Shown here one piece after another: positions 44,216 to 54,390 of a stretch of 64,000 nt of DNA. This DNA comes from Mycolicibacterium tusciae JS617 (lineage in GTDB: Bacteria; Actinomycetota; Actinomycetes; Mycobacteriales; Mycobacteriaceae), in assembly GCF_000243415.2 (NCBI RefSeq), contig NZ_KI912270.1, positions 5,413,837 through 5,477,836 of the forward strand, in the 5' to 3' direction. The notes beneath the pieces are model-generated. The model saw nothing but the letters and a program-made list of their open reading frames with translations, ran no database searches and was not told where the DNA came from. The position numbers and the translations under genes were made by a program. Each line of letters starts with the position of its first letter. Positions within the stretch are counted from its first letter, which is position 1.

Positions 44216-44561
44216 CCCCTGTCGCTCCCTTGTCCGGTGTGCGGCAGTGCGCCGCGATAACGCAAAGCTAACGCACGAACCGTAGCGATGCAACAGTTAG
44301 TGCTACGCAAAGCGAGTGCAGATCCCCTCGCCAGCGCCCGGCGGCCCTACAGAAATGCATCAATAGGGCTCTAGGCTGCGCCTTATCGAGACCGGCCACA
44401 AAATCCAAACCGTAGCGCTGCCGCTCCTTCCCGGGCGGGCAAGATATAGCTATGCCACGGATTGGCCGCCACCACGCGAGCCCAAGTCGTAGCAGTGTCC
44501 GCGACGACCGATAGGATTGCGTCACCGCTGCGCCCCGCGAGTTCTCGAGGAATGCCCGTTG
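44216..44561. other. Divergent regulatory gap between whiB6 and the HTH regulator gene
   Basis: About 346 bases with no supported gene. It must carry both promoters. The 9-base sequence ACGCAAAGC occurs twice in the same direction (44260-44268 and 44305-44313), and TAACGCA-type repeats lie around the first copy (44258-44274). In M. tuberculosis and M. marinum the divergent protein (EspM) binds the whiB6 promoter, so the region is a candidate for such binding. Confidence 0.5.
44260..44313 (-). promoter_or_regulatory. Direct repeats in the whiB6 upstream region
   Basis: Two copies of ACGCAAAGC, 45 bases apart start to start, about 45-100 bases before the whiB6 start. The spacing (about four helical turns) would let one regulator bind the same face twice. 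Short length allows chance. Confidence 0.35.
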
Positions 44562-45284
44562 ATGACCGACCCGGAGTCGACCGAGATGCTCGACCCGGGG
44601 ATGGCGCGTGCCGGTGCGGCCGCCGCGGCCCGTCGACGCGAACTCGATATCAGCCAGCGCAGCCTGGCGTCGGACGGGATCATCAACGCTGGTGCCCTCA
44701 TCGCGTTTGAGAAGGGCCGCAGTTGGCCGCGCGACCGCACCAGAGCAAAGCTCGAAGAGGTGCTCCGGTGGCCGCCGGGAACCATCGCACGACTGCGGCA
44801 GGGGGAGTCGGTCACCGTCGAGCGGCGCGTCGAACCACCGGGACAGACCGGGGACGACATCCCGCTGATCGCCCAGGCGGTGGTCAGTGCGGTCAACACG
44901 TTCGGCACCGCGGTCGAGGCGTTGCCGCCCGTCGAGAGTCCGGATTTCACGCCACCCGCGACGAAAATCCTGGCGGATCTGCGTCAACTCGAGGCAGTCG
45001 CGGCCAGAGCGGCCCGAATCAGCAAGGTGTCGCCCGCATTGATCAAAGCGCTGAGCGCCGTGCGCACCCGCTACGACGAACTCATGCTGCGTGCCGCTCG
45101 CGCACCGGGGGCAACCCTCGGACAGCGGTTATACGCCGCGCGGCGCGGTGCGAACCTCACCATTCTCGAAACTGCCCAAGCCGCAGGGGTTTCCGAAGAG
45201 GACGTGATCGGCGCCGAGGCGGAGGAACCCGTCTCCGCTGCCGCCGCGCGGGAAATCGAATCGCTGATCCAGCAGCTGAGTTGA
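44562..45284 (+). CDS. HTH-domain transcriptional regulator divergent from whiB6 (positional equivalent of EspM)
   Basis: A 240-residue protein with two helix-turn-helix-like regions. The N-terminal one is XRE-like (ARRRELDISQRSLASDGIINAGALIAFEKGRSWPRDRTRAKLEEVL). The C-terminal one is LGQRLYAARRGANLTILETAQAAGVSEEDV. The middle is helical. Its position, divergent from whiB6, is where M. tuberculosis has espM (Rv3863), but I cannot confirm homology from sequence, so I give no symbol. It likely regulates whiB6 and ESX-1. The start at 44562 has GAGGAA about ten bases upstream. Confidence 0.7.
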   Translation: MTDPESTEMLDPGMARAGAAAAARRRELDISQRSLASDGIINAGALIAFEKGRSWPRDRTRAKLEEVLRWPPGTIARLRQGESVTVERRVEPPGQTGDDIPLIAQAVVSAVNTFGTAVEALPPVESPDFTPPATKILADLRQLEAVAARAARISKVSPALIKALSAVRTRYDELMLRAARAPGATLGQRLYAARRGANLTILETAQAAGVSEEDVIGAEAEEPVSAAAAREIESLIQQLS

Positions 45285-45291
45285 ATCCGCC

Positions 45292-46794
45292 TCAGTAGCG
45301 CTCGCGGCTTCGGTCGTCATGCGTCGGGTAATACTCGGCCAGCGCGGCGGCGACCTCGATGAAACGCCGCCTCGTCGGGCCCGACATCTCACCCGTGCGG
45401 TCGATGACGCCTCCCGGCCGCAGGTGCCCGTCGAACGGCACCTCGACGACGACCTGACCCTGGCTCGAGAACTGTTGCGCCAGAATCGCACGCGTCCGCG
45501 TATCGGCATGTCCGTCGGAATCGTTGAGGACGACCACTGTGCGCTGCAGCAGAGCGGTGAGCCCGCGGGCGGCCAGCCAATCCAGTGTCTGGCCGGCAGC
45601 TGCTGCGCCGTCGACCCACGGTGAAGAGACCACGACCATCGCGTCGAGATCCCGTAGCACCTCCTGAGTGACCGGGGTGTCCATGGTGGAACTGCAATCG
45701 ACGATCGAGATCGTGAAATACCGGTCGAGCCGCGACGTCGCCTCCCGGTAGATCGCTGGATCCAGGACTCGTCGGCGTGCCGGCGTCCCCTCACCGGCCA
45801 GCACGAACAACCCGGCTGAGTTGTTGCCGACCCGGCTGCGGATGTCGGCGAAGGTCTCGAGGTGCTGGTCGGCGGCCAGCTCCCAGTAGGAGCCCTGCGC
45901 CCTGGGGTCGACGCGGCTGCCGAGCTTCCCGAATGCGGTGTCGGCGTCGATGGCGACCACGCGGTCGTCTTGGCGCAGTTCGGCGAAGACCGAGCCGATG
46001 CTGGCCGATACCGTCGTCTTGCCGACGCCGCCCTTGCCCATCACACCGACCTTGAAGTGCCCGCGAAGCGGCGACCGGATCTTGGCCTCGAGCTGGGCCT
46101 GCAGGATCTCGTCGGGGCCGGGGCCCAGATTCACCAGTCCGAACGAGGCCTTGTAGAGCGCAAGTCGCCATCCGCGACTCGGCGGGACGGGGCGCGCTGG
46201 AACCAACTCGTCGGCCCGGATCCGTTCGGCGTATGAGCCGGTCGGTGGTTGCCCCATCTGGTAGCCGGGTGCGTATCCGCCAGGGGTCCACGGCTGGGTG
46301 GACGGTTCCGGAGCTGGGCCTGCAGGCACGGGCGGACGCTGCTGCCGGGGCGGCTGACGCTCGGGCGGCGAGTTCCACGGCGCTTGCAGGGGGGCGTTGG
46401 CACCTCGGTCGGACGGCGGAAGCGGCCCGGTGTCGCGTGGCGTCCCCGGCGGTGGACCGTAGGGCCCCCGCCCCGACGGCAGGGGACGGGGAGGCGGTTG
46501 ACGGAAGCTGCCGCCGGGCTCCCTGAACTGTCGGGGAGCGCCCGCGTCTGCAGTCGGCAAGACCGGCGCCCGGCCAACCTCCACCGTGGCCCCGGGATCC
46601 TCGTCACCGATGTCGGGTGCTGAAGGCGGGATGAAGTCAACGGGTGGACGTGGAGGCACCTGCCGCGCGGGGGGTGGGCCCAACGACGGGGGCGGGGTGG
46701 CCGTTTCCGGTTCGGCAGGTGATGGCTCGTAATCGGTTTCTTCGGGGCCAGTCCATCCGAGGTTTCTCCGCAACTCGTCATCGCGGTCGGTCAC
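45292..46794 (-). CDS. MinD/ParA-like ATPase with Pro-rich N-terminus, EspI paralogue (Rv3860-like)
   Basis: A 500-residue protein. Residues 1-200 are Pro/Gly-rich and disordered. The C-terminal half is a MinD-type ATPase: Walker A MGKGGVGKTT near residue 250, AIDADTAFGKLGSRVD and IVDCSSTMDTPVTQ. The segment before the ATPase (GWRLALYKASFGLVNLGPGPDE) is closely similar to EspI at 58753, so the two are paralogues. M. tuberculosis has a similar protein near whiB6 (Rv3860). The GTG start at 46794 has GGAGGAG seven bases upstream. A role in ESX-1 regulation is inferred. Confidence 0.82.
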   Translation of the reverse strand: MTDRDDELRRNLGWTGPEETDYEPSPAEPETATPPPSLGPPPARQVPPRPPVDFIPPSAPDIGDEDPGATVEVGRAPVLPTADAGAPRQFREPGGSFRQPPPRPLPSGRGPYGPPPGTPRDTGPLPPSDRGANAPLQAPWNSPPERQPPRQQRPPVPAGPAPEPSTQPWTPGGYAPGYQMGQPPTGSYAERIRADELVPARPVPPSRGWRLALYKASFGLVNLGPGPDEILQAQLEAKIRSPLRGHFKVGVMGKGGVGKTTVSASIGSVFAELRQDDRVVAIDADTAFGKLGSRVDPRAQGSYWELAADQHLETFADIRSRVGNNSAGLFVLAGEGTPARRRVLDPAIYREATSRLDRYFTISIVDCSSTMDTPVTQEVLRDLDAMVVVSSPWVDGAAAAGQTLDWLAARGLTALLQRTVVVLNDSDGHADTRTRAILAQQFSSQGQVVVEVPFDGHLRPGGVIDRTGEMSGPTRRRFIEVAAALAEYYPTHDDRSRERY

Positions 46795-47368
46795 TGCTTG
46801 TCTCCTCCGGAATGTCGCGTAACGCGGGTATGGCCCCTCCCCAGTATCAACCAAACCGCGGCGTGCTCTGCAGACGCGTCGACTCCGTTGGACGCCGATC
46901 CGGCTAGCAAACACGGTTATCCATCGGGCGATCCGCACGTCGGGGTGCTCGTCGGGCAGCCGGCGGCGCACCAGGGCCGAAATGATGCGGTCCGGCGTCC
47001 CGTTGCGCCGGTCGCGATCCGCGCTCGACATGAGGGCACGCACTGCGGAGCCGCGGTTCGCTGAAAGCGCTTGAGAATGGCTCGAAGTAGCGCTATCCGC
47101 GTGCGATCCATTGCTGAGGGCGATCAGGGGCAGGGGAGGAGAGGCCGTTGTTAGGCCGAAAATTGGTGACATGAGGGCGGGCGCGCCGCTGGTACGCTTT
47201 CCGCAGCGGAGGCGACTGCGTGAAGGGGTCGAATAGCATGCGTGTGGTTTGTGGCAAAGCATCGGTGGTCGGTGCGCAGTGAACCCCATGGGTGAGACGT
47301 CTGCAGGAGCTGACCGATACCGTGAAATTCCGCAGACCTCGCCCGGGATGACACCGCCGGATAGAAAG
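46795..47368. other. Divergent intergenic region at the left edge of the ESX-1 operon
   Basis: About 575 bases between the EspI-like ATPase and the EspC/EspF-like gene. No gene with a ribosome binding site was found. An open frame at 46917-47111 on the minus strand encodes Arg- and Cys-rich sequence and is probably meaningless. The region is where espE would be expected in M. tuberculosis order, but no EspE-like sequence is present. The promoter of the long ESX-1 operon is presumably here. Confidence 0.5.
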
Positions 47369-47647
47369 ATGGGAGAAGGGGTCCATGTCGGGGATGACTT
47401 GCGCGTGACGACGGCGCACCTCAACGAACTGACCGCCCAGCAGGTGCGGGCCGCAGCCGACACCAGATCCGCCACCGTCGCTGCTGAGGGCGTGGACACC
47501 GCGGTCCGAAGCACCCACGGGATCATCGCGTCAGCCACCGCCGGTGCCGTCAGCGCCGTCGTCGCCGTGCGCCGCTCGGCGGGACAGCGCTACGACCAGT
47601 CCGATGATGCGATGGGCCGCGCGCTGGACGGACAGGTGCCGGGATGA
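47369..47647 (+). CDS. EspC/EspF-like ESX-1 secretion-associated protein
   Basis: A 92-residue helical protein (LRVTTAHLNELTAQQVRAAADTRSA ... STHGIIASATAGAVSAVVA) in the DUF2580 (EspC/EspF) style. It ends with YDQSDDAMGRALDG, whose YDQSD fits the YxxxD type VII secretion signal. It probably is an ESX-1 substrate or co-secreted partner. Similarity to EspF (Rv3865), which precedes espG1 in M. tuberculosis, is by position and family type. The start is uncertain (ATG 47369 or TTG 47399). Its stop overlaps the espG1 start by four bases. Confidence 0.72.
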   Translation: MGEGVHVGDDLRVTTAHLNELTAQQVRAAADTRSATVAAEGVDTAVRSTHGIIASATAGAVSAVVAVRRSAGQRYDQSDDAMGRALDGQVPG

Positions 47648-48513
47648 GCATGGACAGTGCGCAATCGGCGCGCCGCGACGCCACGCATGTCGATGACGTC
47701 GTCGGCGTCGAGGTCACGATCGACGGGATGCTCGTCATCGCCGACCGCCTCGGCCATTCTGAGTTTCCGACGGCGTTGGGCATCCGGCTCAACATTCCCC
47801 AGCCGGAACTGCGCGACATCGTCTGGGAACAGGTGACGCGCGACCTGACGGCACAGGGCGTGCTCGACGTGTTCGGTCGGCCCCATCCCGAGGTTGCCGC
47901 GATGGTCGACACCCTCAGCCGGTCCGACCGCACGCTCGAAGGTCGGTGGTGGCGGCGCGATATCGGCGGCAAGATGATCCGATTCGTGGTGTGCCGCAAG
48001 GGAGATCGTCATGTCGTCGCCGCGCGTGACGGGGACATGCTCGTCCTGCAACGCGTGGCCCCGCAGGTCGGCTTGGCAGGAATGGTGAACACGGTGCTCG
48101 GCACCGCGAACGCTGCCGATGTCGAACCTCTGACTGGCGTCGCGAGCGAACTGGGAGAATGCCGTGATGCAAACCAGCTCCTGAAGTACGGCGTCGCACC
48201 AACTTCGGCGCGCGCGTATGCCGACATCATCGCCAACCCGGCGAGCTGGGTCGAGATCACCGCGGTGGAACGCCATCCGGGTGGCACCTTCACAAACACC
48301 GATGTCGCGGCCGGAGTGCTCGACGCCCGGCAGGGTCGCATCGTGTCAATACCCCGCCGCGTGAACGGCGAGCTCTACGGCAGCTTTCTGCCGGGCAGCC
48401 CAGAGAACGTCCAACGCGCGCTGGACGGCTTGATCGAGTTCTTGCCGTCTGGCAAGTGGTTCGAGCAGACCTCAACCGACCCAGCCGAAGCCAACGGAAC
48501 CGAGTTGCAGTGA
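47644..48513 (+). CDS. espG1: EspG1, ESX-1 chaperone for PE/PPE substrates
   Basis: A 289-residue EspG-family protein. EspG proteins bind the helical tips of PE-PPE pairs in the cytosol and keep them soluble for export through the cognate ESX system. It has the family start ATHVDDVVGVEVTIDGMLVIADRLG and conserved parts such as WWRRDIGGKMIRFVVCRKGDRHVVAARDGDML and SVPRR-like motifs near the end. It is between the EspF-like gene (ATGA overlap) and espH, which matches Rv3866. Confidence 0.9.
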   Translation: MSMDSAQSARRDATHVDDVVGVEVTIDGMLVIADRLGHSEFPTALGIRLNIPQPELRDIVWEQVTRDLTAQGVLDVFGRPHPEVAAMVDTLSRSDRTLEGRWWRRDIGGKMIRFVVCRKGDRHVVAARDGDMLVLQRVAPQVGLAGMVNTVLGTANAADVEPLTGVASELGECRDANQLLKYGVAPTSARAYADIIANPASWVEITAVERHPGGTFTNTDVAAGVLDARQGRIVSIPRRVNGELYGSFLPGSPENVQRALDGLIEFLPSGKWFEQTSTDPAEANGTELQ

Positions 48514-48525
48514 GGAAAGCACTAC

Positions 48526-48957
48526 ATGGCGGCTGAGAACCAGCCACACGATCCCGACGAACGCGACGACCTGGCCGCGCTCGACTTCACGCATCCTGCG
48601 GACTACGAGGATGCGGAGCCACCGGTGCCCGTGTTCACCGTGGCCAATCCGCCGGGCACCGTGAGCGTGACCACCTTCATGGACGGCCGGGTCAAACAGA
48701 TCGAGTTGTCATCGAGGAGCACCGATTTGACAGAACCGGAGCTCGCCGACGAGATAGTCGTCATCGCGGGCCTGGCCACCCGGGAGGCGCAGTCGGCACA
48801 GTATGCGTTCATGCTCGAGGGCATGCGTGAGCAGGGCCACGACGATGCGGGTACCCGCGACTTCCTCGCCCGCGATCTCGATCTGCCGACACCCGAAGAG
48901 GCCCGGGCCGAGAGAGCGCACATCTTCGCGACAAGGTATGCGGGTGACCATGATTGA
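48526..48957 (+). CDS. espH: EspH, ESX-1 associated protein (DUF2694)
   Basis: A 143-residue acidic protein, FTVANPPGTVSVTTFMDGRVKQIELSS and YAFMLEGMREQGHDDAGTRDFLARDLDLPTPEEA being typical for EspH. It is required for secretion of certain ESX-1 substrates such as EspE in M. marinum; its precise role is not settled. GAGGAAAG eight bases upstream supports the ATG. Its 3' end overlaps the eccA1 start by eight bases, so the genes are coupled. Corresponds to Rv3867. Confidence 0.88.
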   Translation: MAAENQPHDPDERDDLAALDFTHPADYEDAEPPVPVFTVANPPGTVSVTTFMDGRVKQIELSSRSTDLTEPELADEIVVIAGLATREAQSAQYAFMLEGMREQGHDDAGTRDFLARDLDLPTPEEARAERAHIFATRYAGDHD

Positions 48958-50671
48958 ACACCTCACCAACCTCTTCGGCAGTGCAGTGGGGATGCTGCCC
49001 AGCTCCCCCGCGCGGTCATTCGAAATCTTTTCCGAGATCACGTCGATGGACGAAACGGCGTGCGACGCATGGGTAGGACGGATCCGTTGCGGCGACAACG
49101 ACCGAGTCACCTTGTTCCGCGCGTGGTACTCCCGCGCGAACTTCGGACAACTGGCCGGATCCGCCGAGATCTCGATGAACAGCATCAACGCCAGGGTCGG
49201 AATCGGCGGACAGTTCGGTGACATCACCTATCCGATCAACTCGCCGCTGGCCATCACAATGGGCTTCGCGGTCCATGAGGCCGCGGTCGGCAACTACGCC
49301 GACGCCATGGAGGCGTTGGAGGACATTCCATCCACCGGCGCAGAGCATTTGGTGGCGTGGGTTAAGGCGGTGATCTACGGTGCGGCCGGGCGTTGGTCCG
49401 ACGTCATCGACGAGGTCAAGGGTGCAGGCGGTTGGCCGGACAAGTTTCTCGCCGCCGCCGCCGGTGTCGCACACGGTGTGGCGGCGGCGAACCTGGGCCT
49501 GTTCACCGAGGCCGAACGGCGGCTGACAGAGTCGAACTCGTCGCCGGCCGGTGAGGCATGTGCGCCTGCCATTGCGTGGTATCTCGCCATGACGCGACGT
49601 GGTCAAGGCAACGAAGAATCGGCGCTGGGACTCCTGGAGTGGCTGCAGGCGACTCACCCCGAGCCCAAAGTCGCTGCGGCGTTGAAGGATCCGGGATACC
49701 GCCTGGTGACGACCACGGCCGAGCAGATCGCCTCGCGCCGGGATCCGTGGGATGCGGCCAGCGTCGAGGCCGACAATTCGGGCCGCGAGCGGCTGCTGGC
49801 CGAAGCGGAGGCCGAACTGGACCGTCAGATCGGGCTGACCCGCGTCAAGGAGCAGATCGAGGCGTACCGCGCCGCCACCCAGATGGCCAAGATCCGCGCG
49901 GCGCGCGGCATGAAGGTCGCTCAAGCGTCCAAGCACATGATCTTCGCCGGCCCGCCCGGTACCGGCAAGACGACGATCGCCCGTGTGGTGGCCAACATCC
50001 TGGCCGGCCTCGGCGTCATCGCCGAGCCCAAACTGGTCGAGTCGTCGCGCAAGGATTTCGTCGCCGAGTACGAAGGCCAGTCCTCGGTGAAGACGAGCCG
50101 GACGATCGACCACGCCATCGGCGGGGTGCTGTTCATCGACGAGGCGTACACCCTGGTGCAGGAGCGTGACGGACGTGCGGACCCGTTCGGCACCGAAGCA
50201 CTGGACACGCTGCTTGCCCGCATGGAAAACGATCGCGACCGGCTCGTGGTGATCATTGCGGGGTACAGCTCCGATATCGACCGGCTACTGGAATCCAACG
50301 ATGGTCTGCGCTCGCGCTTCGCGACCCGCATCGAGTTCGACTCCTATCTGCCGAGCGAGATCGTCGACATAGCCAAGGTGATTGCCCAGGCCAATGATTC
50401 AGCGCTGGACGACGAGGCCGCCAAGCGGGTGCTGGAAGCCGCAACGCTGCTGAGTCAGCGGACGCTCAACGGCAAGCCGGCGCTGGACATTGCAGGCAAC
50501 GGCCGTTACGCCCGCCAACTGGTGGAAGCCGGCGAGCAGAACCGCGACATGAGACTGGCCCGGTCGGTGGACTTCGAGAGCCTCGGAGTCGAGGAGCTGA
50601 GCCAGATCAACGGCGACGACATGGCGGCGGCGATCACGGCCGTGCACCGGCGACTGAGTATCGGCGAGTAG
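48950..50671 (+). CDS. eccA1: EccA1, ESX-1 AAA+ ATPase
   Basis: A 573-residue cytosolic AAA+ ATPase with N-terminal TPR-like domain (about residues 1-280) and a C-terminal AAA domain. Walker A is GPPGTGKTT near residue 333, Walker B VLFIDEAYTLV and sensor sites RLVVIIAGYSSDIDRLLESN. It is thought to release PE/PPE-EspG complexes or otherwise support secretion. Length and sequence match M. tuberculosis EccA1 (573 aa). ATG at 48950 overlaps espH; the in-frame GTG at 48944 is an alternative. eccB1 starts 3 bases after its stop. Confidence 0.96.
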   Translation: MIEHLTNLFGSAVGMLPSSPARSFEIFSEITSMDETACDAWVGRIRCGDNDRVTLFRAWYSRANFGQLAGSAEISMNSINARVGIGGQFGDITYPINSPLAITMGFAVHEAAVGNYADAMEALEDIPSTGAEHLVAWVKAVIYGAAGRWSDVIDEVKGAGGWPDKFLAAAAGVAHGVAAANLGLFTEAERRLTESNSSPAGEACAPAIAWYLAMTRRGQGNEESALGLLEWLQATHPEPKVAAALKDPGYRLVTTTAEQIASRRDPWDAASVEADNSGRERLLAEAEAELDRQIGLTRVKEQIEAYRAATQMAKIRAARGMKVAQASKHMIFAGPPGTGKTTIARVVANILAGLGVIAEPKLVESSRKDFVAEYEGQSSVKTSRTIDHAIGGVLFIDEAYTLVQERDGRADPFGTEALDTLLARMENDRDRLVVIIAGYSSDIDRLLESNDGLRSRFATRIEFDSYLPSEIVDIAKVIAQANDSALDDEAAKRVLEAATLLSQRTLNGKPALDIAGNGRYARQLVEAGEQNRDMRLARSVDFESLGVEELSQINGDDMAAAITAVHRRLSIGE

Positions 50672-50674
50672 AGC

Positions 50675-52156
50675 ATGGCGAGTTTTCGGCTTACCACCAA
50701 GGTGCAGGTCAGCGGTTGGCGCTTCCTGCTCCGCAGGGTCGAGCACGCGATCGTGCGACGCGACACGCGTATGTTCGACGATCCGCTGCAGTTTTACAGT
50801 CGCGCAGTGTCGGCCGGCATCATCATCGCCGTTCTGGTCTGCCTGGGCGCGGCGCTTCTGGCGTACTTCAAACCCCTCGGAAAGCGGGGCAGTGACGCAC
50901 TTCTCGTCGATCGCACCACCAATCAGCTCTACGTGATGATTCCCGGTACCGATGAGCTGCGGCCCGTCTACAACTTGACCTCGGCACGCCTGGTGCTGGG
51001 CAACGCGGGCACTCCGGTTGCGGTGAAGTCCGATGAGCTGGACCGGATGCACAAGGGGCAGCCGATCGGCATTCCCGGTGCCCCCTATGCCACGCCCGTC
51101 GGAGGCTCCAACTCGACGTGGACGTTGTGCGACACCGTGACCAAGCCAGAAAGTGTGGCTCCCGAGGTCAGGACATCGGTGATTGTGCAACCGCTGCAAG
51201 TCGACTCGTCGGTCGGCCCGATGCGCGCCGACGAGGGTGTGCTGGTGAGCTACGACAACGACACCTGGCTGGTGACCGAGACCGGACGACACGCCATCGA
51301 CCTCTCCGACCGTGCTGTGACATCGGCGGTAGGTATACCCGTCACCTCCAAGCCGACGCCGATTTCGGAGGGACTCTTCAACGCGCTGCCCAACTCCGGG
51401 CCCTTGCTGCTCCCGGCCATCGCCCGTTTCGGTGAACCGAATACCGTTGGCCTGCCGCCGAATCTGGTGATCGGCTCGGTATTCACGGCGCTCACCGAAG
51501 ACGGCGAGCAGCACTTCGTGGTGCTCGCTGACGGCGTGGCGCGGATCAACGGCACCACCGCGGCGGCGCTGCGCGCAACAAATTCCTTCGGACTGGTCAC
51601 GCCACCGCCCGTCGAAGCCAGCACGGTCGCGAGGATCACCGAGCAGATTTTCGTGTCGCCGCTGCCGGATGAGCCGTTGGAGATCCTGTTGCGTGACGAG
51701 GCGCCGACGCTGTGCTGGGCCTGGCAGCGCGAGCCGGGCGATCAGGCGCCGAAGACGACGGTGATCGCCGGCCGTCATCTACCGATCGCACCGTCGGCGA
51801 TGAACAGCGGAATAGACCAGATCGGTGGCGACGCCACCGTCTATCTCGACGGCGGCAAGTACATCCGCCTGCAGTCTCCCGACCCCCGCTACGGCGAGAG
51901 TCTCTACTACATCGATCCGCAGGGCGTGCGGTACGGCTTGTCCGACGAGCAGACGGGCGGCACCATCGGCCTGAATGCACCGGTGACCGCACCGTGGCAG
52001 GTGGTCAGTCTCCTGGTGGACGGACCGGTGCTGTCCAAACAGGCAGCGCTGCTCGAACACGACACCCTGCCGCCAAACCCCAACCCGCGCAAGGTCGAAG
52101 ACGGAGCCGACGCCGGGGCGCAACCCGTGACGGCGAACAGCGGAGGTGGCGGATGA
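50675..52156 (+). CDS. eccB1: EccB1, ESX-1 membrane component
   Basis: A 493-residue protein with one transmembrane helix at about residues 48-70 ([18 protein letters not shown]) and a large periplasmic domain with EccB repeats. Two Cys (TLCDTVTK and PTLCWAWQ) match the conserved disulfide pair of EccB. Together with EccCa1, EccCb1, EccD1 and EccE1 it forms the ESX-1 translocation channel. ATG at 50675 after a GAGC spacer; its stop overlaps the eccCa1 start (ATGA). Confidence 0.95.
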   Translation: MASFRLTTKVQVSGWRFLLRRVEHAIVRRDTRMFDDPLQFYSRAVSAGIIIAVLVCLGAALLAYFKPLGKRGSDALLVDRTTNQLYVMIPGTDELRPVYNLTSARLVLGNAGTPVAVKSDELDRMHKGQPIGIPGAPYATPVGGSNSTWTLCDTVTKPESVAPEVRTSVIVQPLQVDSSVGPMRADEGVLVSYDNDTWLVTETGRHAIDLSDRAVTSAVGIPVTSKPTPISEGLFNALPNSGPLLLPAIARFGEPNTVGLPPNLVIGSVFTALTEDGEQHFVVLADGVARINGTTAAALRATNSFGLVTPPPVEASTVARITEQIFVSPLPDEPLEILLRDEAPTLCWAWQREPGDQAPKTTVIAGRHLPIAPSAMNSGIDQIGGDATVYLDGGKYIRLQSPDPRYGESLYYIDPQGVRYGLSDEQTGGTIGLNAPVTAPWQVVSLLVDGPVLSKQAALLEHDTLPPNPNPRKVEDGADAGAQPVTANSGGGG

Positions 52157-54390
52157 CCACCAAGAAGTTCACCCCGATCATCAAGCGCGGACCACGTCTG
52201 ACGCCCGGCGAGATCAATGTGACACCACCGGATGACCTCGGTGTCGAGATCCCGCCGTCCGGTATGCAGAAGGCGCTGCCGTGGGTCATGGGCGGCTGCA
52301 TGCTCGGCATGATCGCGATCATGATCTTCACCGGTATCCGGCAGCTGTCGCCGTACATGCTGATGATGCCGCTGATGATGGTGATGGGCACCGTGGGCTT
52401 CATGGCGGGTGGCGGCCCGGGCGGCAAGCGGGTCCCCGAGATCAACGCCGACCGTAAGGAATACCTGCGATACCTTGCGGGACTTCGCACCCGCGTCACG
52501 TCGTCGGCATCTGCTCAGGTGACGTTCTTCAACTATCACGCACCGCATCCCGACGATCTGCTCTCCATCATCGGGACCAATCGGCAATGGTCGCGTCCCA
52601 CCAACGCGGACTTCTTCTCGGCCGTCCGGATCGGTCTCGGTGCCGAGCCCGCCGTGGACCGCTTGCTGAAGCCCGCGGTCGGCGGTGAGCTGGCCGGCCC
52701 GCAGGGAGCTCCCCAACCGCATCTGGAACCCGTCAGCCACATGTGGGTCACAAAATTTCTGCGCACCCACGGGTTGATCCACGACTGCCCCAAACTGGTG
52801 CAGCTGCGTACCTTTCCGACCATTGCGGTCGGCGGAGACCCCGACGGGGCTGCGGGTCTGCTCACGGCGATGATCTGCCACCTGGCCGTCTTTCATCCAC
52901 CGGACCTGTTGCAGATCCGGGTGCTCACCGACAATCCGGAAGATCCGGACTGGGCCTGGCTCAAGTGGCTGCCCCACGTGCAGCACCAGACCGACACCGA
53001 CGCCGCGGGCGCGACGCGCCTGGTGTTCACCCGTCCCGACGGGTTGAGCGATCTGACCGCCCGCGGTCCCCACACCCCCGACGCCACCCCTGCCGGTCCG
53101 TACGTCGTCGTCATCGATCTTTCGGGCGGTCGGGCGGGGTTTCCCGTCGACGGCCGGGCCGGCGTCACCGTGATCACACTCGGAAACCACCGCGGCTCGG
53201 CGTACCGCATCCGTGTCGATGCCGACGGCACTGCCGACGACCGGCTGCCCAATCAGACGTTCCGACTGGTGACTTCGATGACTGACCGGATGAAGCCGGA
53301 TAGCGCGAGCCGCATCGCCCGCAAGCTCGCCGGTTGGTCGATCACCGGCACCATCATCGACAAGAGCGTACGGGTGCAGAAGAAGGTCGCCACCGAATGG
53401 CACCAACTGGTCGGCGCGCAGACGATCGAAGACGTGACACCCAACAGGTGGCGGATGTTCACCGACACCGACCGCGACCGGCTGCGAATCCCCTTCGGCC
53501 ACGAGCTGAAAACCGGCGACATCATGCATCTCGACATCAAGGAGGGTGCTGAGTTCGGCGCGGGCCCGCACGGGATGCTCATCGGTACAACGGGTTCCGG
53601 AAAATCGGAGTTCTTGCGCACACTGATCCTGTCGCTGGCGGCTACGCACCATCCCGACCAGATCAACCTGCTGCTCACCGACTTCAAGGGTGGCTCGACA
53701 TTCCTGGGCATGGAGAAGTTGCCGCACACCGCCGCGGTCGTCACCAACATGGAAGAGGAAGCCGAACTCGTCAGCCGCATGGGTGAGGTGCTCACCGGCG
53801 AGTTGGACCGCCGGCAGTCCATCCTGCGGCAGGCCGGCCTGCAGGTCGGCGCCGCGGGCGCCCTGTCCGGTGTGGCCGAGTACGAGAAGCACCGTGAACG
53901 AGGCGCCGAACTTCCGCCGCTGCCCACGCTTTTCGTGGTCGTCGACGAGTTCGCCGAATTGCTGCAGAACCACCCGGACTTCATCGGGCTTTTCGATCGA
54001 ATCTGTCGTGTGGGTCGTTCGCTGCGGGTCCATCTGCTGCTGGCCACCCAGTCGCTCAACACCGGCGGTGTGCGCATCGACAAGCTGGAACCCAACCTCA
54101 CGTACCGGATCGCGCTGCGAACCACGAGTTCGGCGGAATCCAAGGCGGTGATCGGAACGCCTGAGGCGCAATACATCACGAACAAGGAAAGCGGCGTCGG
54201 ATTCCTCCGAGTCGGTATGGAAGACCCCGTCAAATTCCACAGCGTGTACACCGGCGTCAACTATGTGCCGACCGCGCTCGTGCAGGACGACGACGGCGAA
54301 GTCAAGCCAAAGCATCAGGGGCCGGACCGGATCCGTATCCACCGATTCACTGCGGCGCCGATTCTCGATGCGGCTGGAGTCGAGGTATGA
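52153..54390 (+). CDS. eccCa1: EccCa1, ESX-1 FtsK/SpoIIIE-type membrane ATPase
   Basis: A 745-residue motor subunit. Two transmembrane helices near residues 38-80 ([19 protein letters not shown] ... [16 protein letters not shown]) are followed by a DUF domain and the first ATPase domain with Walker [14 protein letters not shown] near residue 480 and Walker [15 protein letters not shown]. It powers export of substrates. The gene overlaps eccB1 (ATGA) and eccCb1 (ATGA), so the three are translationally coupled. The split EccC into Ca and Cb is typical of ESX-1. Confidence 0.96.
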   Translation: MTTKKFTPIIKRGPRLTPGEINVTPPDDLGVEIPPSGMQKALPWVMGGCMLGMIAIMIFTGIRQLSPYMLMMPLMMVMGTVGFMAGGGPGGKRVPEINADRKEYLRYLAGLRTRVTSSASAQVTFFNYHAPHPDDLLSIIGTNRQWSRPTNADFFSAVRIGLGAEPAVDRLLKPAVGGELAGPQGAPQPHLEPVSHMWVTKFLRTHGLIHDCPKLVQLRTFPTIAVGGDPDGAAGLLTAMICHLAVFHPPDLLQIRVLTDNPEDPDWAWLKWLPHVQHQTDTDAAGATRLVFTRPDGLSDLTARGPHTPDATPAGPYVVVIDLSGGRAGFPVDGRAGVTVITLGNHRGSAYRIRVDADGTADDRLPNQTFRLVTSMTDRMKPDSASRIARKLAGWSITGTIIDKSVRVQKKVATEWHQLVGAQTIEDVTPNRWRMFTDTDRDRLRIPFGHELKTGDIMHLDIKEGAEFGAGPHGMLIGTTGSGKSEFLRTLILSLAATHHPDQINLLLTDFKGGSTFLGMEKLPHTAAVVTNMEEEAELVSRMGEVLTGELDRRQSILRQAGLQVGAAGALSGVAEYEKHRERGAELPPLPTLFVVVDEFAELLQNHPDFIGLFDRICRVGRSLRVHLLLATQSLNTGGVRIDKLEPNLTYRIALRTTSSAESKAVIGTPEAQYITNKESGVGFLRVGMEDPVKFHSVYTGVNYVPTALVQDDDGEVKPKHQGPDRIRIHRFTAAPILDAAGVEV

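Noticed and set aside
46917..47111. Possible gene on the minus strand in the gap upstream of the EspC/EspF-like gene
   Set aside because: No ribosome binding site, Arg-rich translation, and no similarity to a known ESX protein. It is most likely an incidental frame.
51907..54342. An 811-codon open frame antisense to eccB1/eccCa1
   Set aside because: The sense strand encodes EccB1/EccCa1 with clear motifs and coupled starts. High GC at third positions keeps the opposite frame open. The antisense protein is rich in Arg, Gln and Val without a domain.
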